From an uncultured Colwellia sp. (lineage in GTDB: Bacteria > Pseudomonadota > Gammaproteobacteria > Enterobacterales > Alteromonadaceae), in NCBI GenBank assembly GCA_913020705.1, contig CAJWBY010000141.1, positions 1 to 12,384 of the forward strand: DNA of 12,384 nucleotides. The letters are read 5' to 3'. Positions 1 to 6,386 of this stretch are shown here, one piece after another. Every line of letters starts with the position of its first letter. The first letter of the stretch is position 1. Under the pieces are notes generated by a model. The model was not told where the DNA came from. It saw nothing but the letters and a program-made list of their open reading frames with translations, and did no database searches. Made by a program: the position numbers and the translations under genes.

Positions 1-157
1 ATAACATTTTCACTATGATAAAAATAGCAATAGCATTCTTATCATGCGGATTATCTGGTTCTCTTTTAAGTATTACAGCACCACCTTCTTTACACCATTT
101 ATGAATGTCATCTGCTCTACCTGATACCGTAACTCCTTCCACGCTATGTTTAGCCAT
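1..157 (-). CDS. HIRAN-domain protein, 5' part only (cut by window edge)
   Basis: Reading the minus strand from an ATG at 157-155 gives 52 codons with no stop before the window edge. The peptide starts MAKHSVEGVTVSGRAD and contains LKREPDNPHDKNAIAI. This matches the HIRAN signature: a glycine/valine-rich first strand, then L-x-REP-x-NP-x-D-x-NAI. HIRAN domains bind DNA ends, notably 3'-OH single-strand ends in eukaryotic HLTF, and in bacteria occur alone or fused to helicase or nuclease domains. The missing part decides which applies here. The start is well supported by a strong Shine-Dalgarno (AAGGAGGA on the minus strand, 161-168) at normal spacing. Both the SD and the ATG lie in a perfect inverted repeat, annotated separately. 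The domain call is by motif only. The rest of the protein, and so its function, is not visible. Confidence 0.8.
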   Translation of the reverse strand, partial: MAKHSVEGVTVSGRADDIHKWCKEGGAVILKREPDNPHDKNAIAIFIIVKML

Positions 158-182
158 AAATCCTCCTTTACTTATGGCTAAA
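149..182 (-). promoter_or_regulatory. Start-codon hairpin with the ribosome binding site in its loop
   Basis: On the plus strand TTTAGCCATAA (149-159) and TTATGGCTAAA (172-182) are perfect 11-bp inverted repeats around a 12-nt spacer. In the HIRAN mRNA the loop carries the full Shine-Dalgarno (AAGGAGGA) and the 3' arm carries the AUG and second codon. Such a fold would leave the SD exposed but sequester the start codon, a layout that suits translational control by an RNA-binding protein, temperature or the product itself. The repeat is seen directly. A regulatory role is inferred. Confidence 0.55.
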
Positions 183-212
183 ATAATATCACTATGTGAA
201 TCAAAATATCAT

Positions 213-231
213 CCCCCCCATATAGGGGGGG
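213..231. repeat. C7-ATATA-G7 inverted repeat upstream of the HIRAN gene
   Basis: Seven C (213-219), ATATA, then seven G (225-231) form a perfect 7-bp inverted repeat 56 bp upstream of the HIRAN start codon. G/C-tract inverted repeats in AT-rich surroundings are the operator type of CsoR/RcnR/FrmR (DUF156) repressors, so an operator is one reading; a cruciform-forming tract is another. No gene for such a repressor is in the window. A TATTAT (minus strand, within 183-190) lies between this site and the start and could be the -10 of the HIRAN promoter. Confidence 0.35.
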
Positions 232-574
232 CACTAAAACACTTTAGCATCAGGTTCTTCGTTTTATCGCTAGTAATAAATACAAACATCAGTCAATTCT
301 AAAATGCTCCAAATGGCGGTGTAAAAATTAAACTAGGCAGCGGTACTTGTGAACATCATCCTGTATAGATTTAATCCCCCCTCCCCTCATTGCCTCGCGT
401 GTGCGTACTTATCTTGATATTATTTATGCTTTATCATCATCAGGTAATTTGTTTTCAGTTATCTATCGGTTTATTAGTGTTGTAACATTTAAGTTTATTA
501 TGGGTCTATTTGATAAGGCAGAAGTATTGCCACTTTATTTTATCGAAACATCGAGATTGGTTGGGACTATATAA
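232..574. other. Intergenic region between the HIRAN gene and the first DDRR gene
   Basis: I see no gene with coding character here. The stretch holds a C-rich tract (376-388), then a CCTCGCGTGTGCG segment (393-405) that resembles one at 983-997 beyond the next gene, and an AT-rich approach to the plus-strand gene at 575. It is the likely shared upstream region of two divergent genes. Confidence 0.5.
510..539 (+). promoter_or_regulatory. Possible sigma70 promoter of the first DDRR gene
   Basis: TTGATA (510-515), an 18-bp spacer and TTTATT (534-539) would give a transcript with a leader of about 30 nt before the ATG at 575. The -10 box is poor, so this is only a candidate. Confidence 0.25.
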
Positions 575-898
575 ATGAACAGAATTAGTTTTCATGCTAT
601 CGAAGTTATTCCAGGTAACGACTGTAATTGTCCATTGTCAAAACTTGCAGGAAAGAGAGTGCTTTACAGTGAAGTTCTTGAGCTATTCACAAGCTCTAAC
701 TTAAGTTGTGGCTGTACATTCAAGCATTTTGATGATCGTAGACACAAGTTTGACAGAAGAAGGTTTGACAGCGATGATTTAACATCGAGCTCACACAATA
801 GAACGCGTCCATATGGCAGGCGTGCTGTCGACATTCATAATCGTTCACGAGATCGGTTTGCCAAACAAAGAGAGGAAAGATCATTTACAGCAGGGTAA
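575..898 (+). CDS. Small Cys/DDRR-motif protein, paralogue A (unknown function)
   Basis: A 107-aa soluble protein without signal peptide or membrane segment. It opens with FHAIEVIP (residues 6-13), then has Cys17 and Cys19, a central segment (LAGKRVLYSEVLEL), and the core motif CGCTFKHFDDRR (45-56) followed by DRR (60-62). The tail is Arg-rich and basic. The same order (H-I-V-P, Cys, CxC-x3-H-x-DDRR, DRR) appears in the protein at 1219-1539, so the two are paralogues. C-x-C-x3-H beside a second Cys pair could bind a metal, but this is inference. I recognise the pattern as a recurrent family of small hypothetical proteins in gammaproteobacteria and know of no assigned function. There is no good Shine-Dalgarno before the ATG (only GGGA about 10 nt upstream). 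The start is supported by alignment of FHAIEVIP with YHSIQVLP in the paralogue. A terminator follows 210 bp downstream. Confidence 0.75.
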   Translation: MNRISFHAIEVIPGNDCNCPLSKLAGKRVLYSEVLELFTSSNLSCGCTFKHFDDRRHKFDRRRFDSDDLTSSSHNRTRPYGRRAVDIHNRSRDRFAKQREERSFTAG

Positions 899-1107
899 TA
901 AGCAGGGTAATTAAATCACTGACGACTGTCATTTGTTAGCTATACCCTAGACTTTTTACCCTCCCTAGCCCTAGCCCTCGTACCTCGCACGCGTGCGTGT
1001 ATTGCTCCGATAACGCCTCTTATGTGTGCTCAAATCTTGAACAAACACCTCACTAAACCATTGATAAATAAAGTGAATTGTTAGCTATCTGGTGCTCAGT
1101 TAAAGAT
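899..1107. other. Intergenic region between the convergent DDRR genes
   Basis: No coding potential is seen. The stretch has a pyrimidine-rich tract with CCCTAGC repeats (about 959-980), a perfect 12-bp palindrome CGCACGCGTGCG (986-997), and two copies of TTGTTAGCTAT (about 934-944 and 1079-1089). The distance from the stop at 898 to the terminator leaves room for a long 3' UTR or a small RNA that uses the same terminator. I cannot distinguish these. Confidence 0.4.
986..997. repeat. Perfect 12-bp palindrome CGCACGCGTGCG
   Basis: CGCACGCGTGCG reads the same on both strands and lies in an otherwise AT-rich window. A related but non-palindromic segment (CCTCGCGTGTGCG) occurs at 393-405 on the other side of the 575-898 gene. 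It could be a protein site; nothing else supports a function. Confidence 0.4.
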
Positions 1108-1140
1108 AGCCTTAGCTGATAATACAGCTAGGGCTTTTTT
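1108..1140 (+). terminator. Intrinsic terminator after the first DDRR gene
   Basis: AGCCTTAGCTG (1108-1118) pairs with CAGCTAGGGCT (1125-1135) through 11 pairs including one G-T wobble, with loop ATAATA, followed by a run of T to 1140. This is a textbook plus-strand rho-independent terminator. On the minus strand the trailing sequence is only ATCTTTA, so termination of the opposing gene here would be weaker. Confidence 0.85.
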
Positions 1141-1218
1141 ATTGCCTGTTATTCGGGAGGAAATGTGAGATAAGGCTCAAACTGAGTTTAGTGATTAATC
1201 CACCAGCAAACAAAGAGC

Positions 1219-1539
1219 TTAGTCATCATCACGTCTACCTCTTTTTTTCTGCTCTCTATGCTCGTCGCCACTGAATGTATTTTGAAGCACGACACTGTCA
1301 TTACGCCTATCTTCATGCTGTCGCCTATCATCATAATGTTTGAACTTACACCTACATTCATTAATTTTGTTACAACTTTCTAGTGGCAACTGAGATAGTT
1401 CATTTAGTAAATATATTTTTGAAGAAATCCATCTGGCGGGATCACAGGAATTTTCACAAGGAAGAACTTGAATAGAATGGTATTTAGCTTTTACTGGAGT
1501 AATATTGTTTTCATCTTTAGATTTACTTTTGTAAAACAT
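1219..1539 (-). CDS. Small Cys/DDRR-motif protein, paralogue B (unknown function)
   Basis: A 106-aa protein on the minus strand, convergent with its paralogue at 575-898. It has an extra charged N-terminal segment (MFYKSKSKDENN), then YHSIQVLP (20-27), Cys28 and Cys32, Cys56, and the core CRCKFKHYDDRR (62-73) followed by DRR (77-79). The C-terminus is strongly charged (KKRGRRDDD). Shared with paralogue A are one N-terminal Cys, the CxC-x3-H-x-DDRR core and the second DRR; the tails differ. No membrane segment or signal peptide is visible. The start has a poor Shine-Dalgarno (GAAGCGGA well upstream), so initiation at 1539 is likely but not certain. Function is unknown. Divergent tails and opposite orientation argue for an old duplication or separate acquisition rather than a recent tandem copy. 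Confidence 0.72.
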   Translation of the reverse strand: MFYKSKSKDENNITPVKAKYHSIQVLPCENSCDPARWISSKIYLLNELSQLPLESCNKINECRCKFKHYDDRRQHEDRRNDSVVLQNTFSGDEHREQKKRGRRDDD

Positions 1540-1659
1540 GATAAATAATCCGCTTCAAAATCATAGAACCTCGAGTGATAATACTCTTTTAGAACCAAAA
1601 GATCGTGTTTATACAAAAATATAACAGTGACATTGTATAACTATCCGATAGGCTCAAGT

Positions 1660-1706
1660 GACAGTGAATAATAAATCAGGTTTAAATTTTTAAAAACCTC
1701 ACTGTC
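1660..1706. repeat. Nested inverted repeat upstream of the PAS kinase
   Basis: GACAGTGA (1660-1667) is complementary to TCACTGTC (1699-1706), and inside it AGGTTT (1678-1683) is complementary to AAACCT (1694-1699). The left side has a bulge of about 10 nt, so the fold is imperfect. It is followed by TGTTTT, but no plus-strand gene precedes it, so a terminator role is unlikely. An operator with ACAGTGA half sites is another reading. Confidence 0.35.
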
Positions 1707-1850
1707 TGTTTTGGGTCGAATAGCGATCTTTGAACAATTCGTCGCTAACGTGCCAATAACGGTCATAGGTTGAACGGTATATTTGTGATCAATGCGAATC
1801 TAGCAGCAAAACCCTGCCAAGTAATCAAACTCTTAGACCATTTGACCGCT

Positions 1851-1878
1851 TTGATTTGCATGTGAAGTGGTTTATGCT
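1851..1878 (+). promoter_or_regulatory. Probable sigma70 promoter of the PAS histidine kinase
   Basis: TTGATT (1851-1856), a 16-bp spacer and TATGCT (1873-1878) lie 41 bp before the ATG at 1920. This is the best promoter-like match in the upstream region; a TTGACC at 1842-1847 overlaps it at poorer spacing. Confidence 0.45.
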
Positions 1879-1919
1879 CTACCTAAGGTTCAGCTTCTAA
1901 ACAAAGGATTTTGTTCTGT

Positions 1920-3878
1920 ATGAGAGCAAATACAAATATTACCCAGATATTACAAGCAAGTTTTAGTATTGCTATTAGCCAGTCTACAGGCGTTTTGACA
2001 GTCAGTGACGGTATATATGATTTACTGGGTTTCTACGTAGATGATTTTCTTAGCGGAAAAGTAACGTTGCAAAGTCGCATTCACCCAGATGACCAAGACA
2101 TTGCAGATGCATTGTTTTCGAACGACGTTAACCCAATCTCAAGTTCTTTCAATATCAGACTCAGGCAGGCTGATGGGCATATTCGTTGTGTAAAGGGCCA
2201 ATACACCAAAAGAATCAATAACGCAGAAAAATACGTAACGCTTGAAATTCTACTACAAGATGCAAAAAGTCTATGGGAAGATCAAGGTGACCAAACCATG
2301 ATGGCGAATTTCAAAGCTATGATGGATAACACCGATGACTATATTTACTTCAAAGACAGTAACCACGTCTTCACGGGGGCCAGCGAAACCTTAGTAGATA
2401 TTACCGAACCATCAGAACACTGGATGGATTTGATTGGCAAGACCGATTACGATGTATTTCCTGAAGCCTTTGCCGATATTTACTACAGCCTAGAGAAACA
2501 GGTATTTGCAGGCGTTGATGTTGCACATAAAGAGCAAGAAACTCTAGATGGCGATGGCAACAAGGGCTGGGTTGATAACAGAAAATATCCTATAAAAAAT
2601 GATGCTGGTAACATTGTTGGTTTATTTGGTATTGCACGGGATATTACCGACAGTAAAAGAATTGAATATGACTTAAAAGAAAAAGAAGAGCGATTTTCTT
2701 TGGCTGTCACTTCAAATGGCGTTGGTATATGGGATTTGAATCTACTGACATCTGAGCTGGTATGGGATGACTCGATGTTTACCGTCTTCAATATCAAACG
2801 TGAAGATTTTAGTGGTGCCTATGAAGCTTGGGAGAAAACATTACACCCTGATGACCTCCTGCGTGCCAGACATGAAATCGAAGATGGTATTTCCGGTAAA
2901 AAGACGTTTGACACTGACTTCCGTATTCTTGGCTCAAATGGTGACATTCGCCATATTAAAGCCCTCGCAAAAGTATTTCATGATAAAGATGGAAAGCCTA
3001 TCCGGATGCTTGGTACGAACATGGACATCACTGAGATCAAAACAGCAGAAGCTGAATTAATTAGATATAAAGAACACTTAGAAGAAGAAATTAAGCTACG
3101 TACAGCCGACTTAATATTCGCACGTGATTCAGCTGAATCGGCAAACAAGGCCAAGTCTGAATTTCTATCTTCAATGAGCCATGAACTCAGAACCCCTCTT
3201 AATGCTATTTTAGGTTTTGGGCAGATATTAAAATTAGACTCTGACCCATCATTATCTGAAGATCAAAAAGAAAATGTGGATTACATTCTTTCCAGTGGGA
3301 AACATCTATTAAATCTAATCAATGATGTGTTGGAGTTATCTACTATTGAAGGAGGTAAGCTCATGTTGTCTATAGAAAATATCGACCTAATAGATGTGAT
3401 GAAAGATACCTTGTCGCTATTACAACCGATAACAATGAAAGCTAATATTCAGCTTCAGCTTAAAACAAATTTAGCCTTAGTGGTACTTGCTGATTACACT
3501 AAGCTAAAACAAGTGCTTATCAACCTAATCAGTAATGCGATTAAATATAATAAACCGAATGGCAGTGTCACTGTTGAATGGTCTAAAACAGCAGATAATA
3601 AAGTAATAATTACTGTTACAGATACCGGTATCGGTATCCCAAAAGATCAGTATAAAAAAGTCTTTGGTGCATTTAATCGATTGGGACAAGAACAATCCGA
3701 CATTGAAGGAACAGGTATTGGACTTGTTGTCACTAAAAATATCATTGAAATGATGGGCGGGACCATTGGTTTTGATAGTGTTGAAGAACAAGGCTCAACT
3801 TTCTGGATTGAAATACCACTTGGCAATGAGACAAAAATAGACCTCATAGATGAAACGAATGAAACAATCAATACTTAA
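1920..3878 (+). CDS. Soluble triple-PAS sensor histidine kinase
   Basis: The ATG at 1920 gives 652 aa; a TTG at 1911 is in frame, but it lies 2 nt after the AAGGA (1904-1908), too close, whereas the ATG is 11 nt away. Domains in order: a PAS fold (about 10-115, with the IHPDD motif of PAS_3 types), a second PAS (about 125-245, ending GLFGIARDITDSKR), a third PAS (about 255-370, with LHPDD and GTNMDITE), a coiled linker (about 370-400), HisKA with the H-box MSHELRTPLNA (His421), and HATPase_c with N-box NLISNAIKYN (Asn539), G1 DTGIGIP (Asp568) and G2 GTGIGL (from Gly597). All catalytic motifs are intact. There is no membrane segment and no receiver, so it is a cytoplasmic sensor that must pass phosphate to a separate receiver. 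The receiver-GGDEF gene 97 bp downstream and the receiver-kinase after it are the obvious partners, by inference. The PAS ligands cannot be read from sequence. Confidence 0.93.
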   Translation: MRANTNITQILQASFSIAISQSTGVLTVSDGIYDLLGFYVDDFLSGKVTLQSRIHPDDQDIADALFSNDVNPISSSFNIRLRQADGHIRCVKGQYTKRINNAEKYVTLEILLQDAKSLWEDQGDQTMMANFKAMMDNTDDYIYFKDSNHVFTGASETLVDITEPSEHWMDLIGKTDYDVFPEAFADIYYSLEKQVFAGVDVAHKEQETLDGDGNKGWVDNRKYPIKNDAGNIVGLFGIARDITDSKRIEYDLKEKEERFSLAVTSNGVGIWDLNLLTSELVWDDSMFTVFNIKREDFSGAYEAWEKTLHPDDLLRARHEIEDGISGKKTFDTDFRILGSNGDIRHIKALAKVFHDKDGKPIRMLGTNMDITEIKTAEAELIRYKEHLEEEIKLRTADLIFARDSAESANKAKSEFLSSMSHELRTPLNAILGFGQILKLDSDPSLSEDQKENVDYILSSGKHLLNLINDVLELSTIEGGKLMLSIENIDLIDVMKDTLSLLQPITMKANIQLQLKTNLALVVLADYTKLKQVLINLISNAIKYNKPNGSVTVEWSKTADNKVIITVTDTGIGIPKDQYKKVFGAFNRLGQEQSDIEGTGIGLVVTKNIIEMMGGTIGFDSVEEQGSTFWIEIPLGNETKIDLIDETNETINT

Positions 3879-3975
3879 GAGGTGATAGCTAAAAAGGCTC
3901 TCTATGTGGAAGATAATTAATGAAATATTTTTTAATAAACACTTAATTTTTATTTATATTTAAAAACAATACTTT

Positions 3976-4962
3976 ATGATAGTGACGCGTCCAAAATTAC
4001 TGATAGTTGATGACCAGCCGAATAACCTGAAGGCTTTTTCTAAATTATTAGCTGAATTTAATGTTGATATTATGACTGCTCTGTCAGGTAATAAAGCATT
4101 ACAACTGGCTTTAGATTATAAGTTTTCTTTAGTATTGATGGATGTGCAAATGCCTGATATGGATGGCTATGAAACCGCCGACTTGCTGCTGAACATTGAA
4201 AGCAACGAGCATGTTTCCATTATTTTTATTACTGCCGCTTATAAGGATGCTGATCACCAAATAAGAGGCTATCGCTGTGGTGCTGTGGATTATCTTGAAA
4301 AGCCCGTGGATGACAGAATATTGTTATCTAAAGTATCTATTTTTATTAAACTTTGGGAGCAACAGCAGGCACTCAAAACATCAATTATGATGCTGGAAGA
4401 ACAAAAAAAAGAACTTGAGCGGGAAGTCATATTACGCAAAAAGGCGAATGATAAAACAGAATACCTTGCAACACATGATGTCTTAACCGGGTTAGCGAAT
4501 AGAGCCTTATTGAATGGACAGCTTGATACATCATTTGCTAGTGCAAAACGTAGCGATAAAAAAGTGGCTATATTATTTATCGATTTAGACGGTTTTAAAT
4601 TAATTAATGATCAGCATTCTCATAAAGCAGGTGATTTTGTCTTAACCACTATCACGCAAAGGCTTTTAAGTTGTGTGAGAGGAATGGATACAGTCTCCCG
4701 ATATGGGGGCGATGAATTTCTTATTTTATTGCCTAATTTGGATAATATAGAAGAGGCTTTATGTACGGCTGAACGAGTAAAAAATGAGGTCGTTAAAAAT
4801 ATAGCTTGGCAAGGCAATACGTTAATTGTCAGTGCTAGTATTGGGGTTGCCATTTATCCCGATACAGTAAACACTTCAGATATGCTAATTATGGGTGCTG
4901 ATAATGCGATGTACGAAGCTAAAAGCCATGGCAAGAATAGAGTGGTACTTTTTTCGGGCTAA
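3976..4962 (+). CDS. Receiver-GGDEF response regulator (diguanylate cyclase)
   Basis: A 328-aa two-domain protein. The N-terminal receiver (about 6-122) has the acidic pair Asp12-Asp13, phospho-acceptor Asp56 (LVLMDVQMPD), Thr86 and Lys109 (LEKPVDD), all the residues needed for phosphorylation. A coiled linker (about 125-160) leads to the GGDEF domain (about 160-328), with the intact active site GGDEF at 244-248 and an intact inhibitory site RxxD (235-238) five residues before it. It should make cyclic-di-GMP from two GTP when the receiver is phosphorylated, with product feedback inhibition. It follows the PAS kinase on the same strand, 97 bp after its stop and with no clear terminator between, so co-transcription is likely. 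There is no good Shine-Dalgarno; a GTG at 3982 is an alternative start that would lose two residues. Confidence 0.93.
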   Translation: MIVTRPKLLIVDDQPNNLKAFSKLLAEFNVDIMTALSGNKALQLALDYKFSLVLMDVQMPDMDGYETADLLLNIESNEHVSIIFITAAYKDADHQIRGYRCGAVDYLEKPVDDRILLSKVSIFIKLWEQQQALKTSIMMLEEQKKELEREVILRKKANDKTEYLATHDVLTGLANRALLNGQLDTSFASAKRSDKKVAILFIDLDGFKLINDQHSHKAGDFVLTTITQRLLSCVRGMDTVSRYGGDEFLILLPNLDNIEEALCTAERVKNEVVKNIAWQGNTLIVSASIGVAIYPDTVNTSDMLIMGADNAMYEAKSHGKNRVVLFSG

Positions 4963-4983
4963 ACCCATTCCATATAAATCTTT

Positions 4984-5028
4984 GGGTACGCTTAAACAAA
5001 CGACACTAAAGTTTGGTTAAATGCACCC
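4984..5028. repeat. 45-bp palindrome made of two Tn3-type ends
   Basis: The left 27 bp (4984-5010) reads GGGTACGCTTAAACAAAC then GACACTAAA, the same end sequence as the inverted repeats of the transposon at 6282-10366. The right 18 bp (5011-5028), read on the minus strand, is GGGTGCATTTAACCAAAC, one mismatch from the first 18 bp of the left end at 6282. Left and right arms match at 14 of 18 positions and point towards each other around GACACTAAA. So this is two transposon ends collapsed into one unit: a minimal MITE, or a deletion/recombination scar. The flanks TTT|GGG and CCC|TTT share only three bases, with no clear 5-bp duplication. It lies 107 bp before the hybrid kinase. Confidence 0.75.
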
Positions 5029-5134
5029 TTTGTTGATTAAAAGTGATGTTGATGATTTAAATTAAAGTAGAATACGGAGTAACATTATTTTTACGCTATT
5101 TTAAAAAATATTAATTATAGGTTTAATTTAAATT

Positions 5135-6244
5135 ATGAAATTACTTATTGTTGATGATATTAAGAGTATTAGGTTGTATTTAAAAGAAATTTTTAAATCA
5201 CTTAACCTTAAAATATTTGAAGCAGAAAATGGTGAAAAAGCACTAACGCTTATACAGGAACATTCCTTCGATTTAATTTTAATGGACATTGAAATGCCGG
5301 GTGAGTCTGGTATCGAAATTACAAGAAAAGTACGCAAGGAATTAAAGTTTAAGCATACCCCCATCATCATTATGACATCGTTAAAAGATCCTAAGTTAAT
5401 GAAAGAGGCTTTTTTAGCCGGTGCTTCAGATTATATTCACAAGCCATTAGTACCAGAAGAAGTTATTGCGCGTGTTGAAATTCGTCTTAAAAATAGAGCT
5501 ATGGAACGTGAACTCTTAATGGCAAAATCAGCATCTGAGCGTGCAAATCAAGCAAAATCAGAGTTTATGACCCGCTTAGCACATGAGTTAAAAACACCTT
5601 TAAATGCAATATCTGGTTTTACTCAGTTAATTGAAATAGAAACTGAAGATAAAAGTATTTTAGAAAGTTGTGGCTTTATTTTAACAGGCGTTAAACATCA
5701 ATCAGAACTTATTAGTGAAGTCACTAATCTGGCACAAATTGAAGCAGGGATTATTGATATTCAGTATTCAGACGTTGATTTAACGACTATTATCAAAGAA
5801 GCCTTCAACCTTACTATGCTTATGGCTAAACAGTTTAATGTTAGGCTTAATTTTCCCAAAATACACGATGTTGATTATCGACTAACGACTGACCATAAGC
5901 GTTTAAAACAAATTTTCCTGAACCTTCTCAGTAATGCGATTAAATATAATAAATTAAATGGTGAAGTTAACATATTAGTAAAACCCATTAGTATTGATCG
6001 TATTAAAATTGGTATCTCAGATACCGGTGAAGGCATTAAAACAGAAGATATCCCTAAATTATTTGAAGCTTTTAATCGTCTAGGAGCTGAAGACTCCGAA
6101 ATTGAAGGTACTGGTATTGGTTTGCCTATCACTAAAAAAATTATTGAACTTATGGATGGGCAATTAGAAGTTGAAAGCACTCTGGGAAAGGGGACCACCT
6201 TCTGGGTTGAATTGCAAGCCATTCATAAAAATATAAGTACATGA
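5135..6244 (+). CDS. Receiver-histidine kinase hybrid (REC at N-terminus)
   Basis: A 369-aa soluble protein. The receiver (about 1-118) has Asp7-Asp8, phospho-acceptor Asp51 (LILMDIEMP) and the IHKP lysine. A helical linker (about 118-138, Ala/Glu-rich) joins HisKA with H-box LAHELKTPLNA (His150) and HATPase_c with N-box NLLSNAIKYN (Asn267), G1 DTGEGI (Asp296) and G2 GTGIGL (from Gly325). Motifs are intact. REC-first hybrids usually have kinase activity tuned by phosphorylation of their own receiver, so it could act as a relay below the PAS kinase; this is inference. Its kinase core closely resembles that of the 1920-3878 protein (AFNRLG, EGTGIGL and a 26-nt identical DNA stretch), suggesting duplication. 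It is separated from the diguanylate cyclase gene by the 45-bp palindrome and ends 37 bp before the left end of the transposon. No clear Shine-Dalgarno is seen before the ATG. Confidence 0.92.
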   Translation: MKLLIVDDIKSIRLYLKEIFKSLNLKIFEAENGEKALTLIQEHSFDLILMDIEMPGESGIEITRKVRKELKFKHTPIIIMTSLKDPKLMKEAFLAGASDYIHKPLVPEEVIARVEIRLKNRAMERELLMAKSASERANQAKSEFMTRLAHELKTPLNAISGFTQLIEIETEDKSILESCGFILTGVKHQSELISEVTNLAQIEAGIIDIQYSDVDLTTIIKEAFNLTMLMAKQFNVRLNFPKIHDVDYRLTTDHKRLKQIFLNLLSNAIKYNKLNGEVNILVKPISIDRIKIGISDTGEGIKTEDIPKLFEAFNRLGAEDSEIEGTGIGLPITKKIIELMDGQLEVESTLGKGTTFWVELQAIHKNIST

Positions 6245-6255
6245 TAGTTAGTCTA

Positions 6256-6281
6256 GGGTGTGATTAAAAGGGTGTGGATTT
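6256..6281 (+). repeat. Two partial end-like repeats just outside the transposon's left end
   Basis: GGGTGTGATTAAAA (6256-6269) and GGGTGTGGATTT (6270-6281) each start with the same GGGTG as the true left end at 6282. Three GGGTG starts spaced 14 and 12 bp in one orientation look like degenerate tandem copies of the outermost end sequence, perhaps from repeated insertion or end slippage. They are not repeated outside the right end. Confidence 0.4.
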
Positions 6282-6314
6282 GGGTGCAATTAACCAAACG
6301 ACACTAAAGTTCCA
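6282..6314 (+). repeat. Left terminal inverted repeat of the Tn3-family unit
   Basis: GGGTGCAATTAACCAAAC (6282-6299) followed by GACACTAAAGTTCCA (6300-6314). It differs from the right end at four of 33 positions, three of them clustered at positions 6-8 from the tip. The tip is GGGTG rather than the commoner GGGG, and the inner ACACTAAA corresponds to the ACGCTAAG-like inner end of other Tn3-family repeats. Confidence 0.85.
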
Positions 6315-6386
6315 CGAGATTTTAGCTAATCCCTTATCTCACTGGAGTTTAAGGAAGATATGGGCTTCCCAAAAATAGCCACTTTT

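Larger units (their letters stand above)
1540..1919. other. Long upstream region between the second DDRR gene and the PAS kinase
   Basis: I find no gene in this 380-bp stretch. It holds repeated ACAGTGA motifs (1624-1630, 1661-1667, inverted at 1699-1705), a nested inverted repeat (1660-1706), a shorter inverted repeat TAGCGA (1721-1726) / TCGCTA (1742-1747), and a plausible promoter at 1851-1878 for the kinase. It separates two divergent genes, so regulatory sites for both are expected. Confidence 0.5.

Noticed and set aside
105..302. 65-codon plus-strand open frame at the left edge
   Set aside because: It overlaps the HIRAN gene antisense, its peptide resembles no family, and the minus-strand reading has both a strong ribosome binding site and a clear domain.
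971..1140. Small RNA gene ending at the terminator
   Set aside because: A terminator is present and TTGATA near 1061 could be a -35, but no acceptable -10 follows at normal spacing; a 3' UTR of the upstream gene explains the data equally well.
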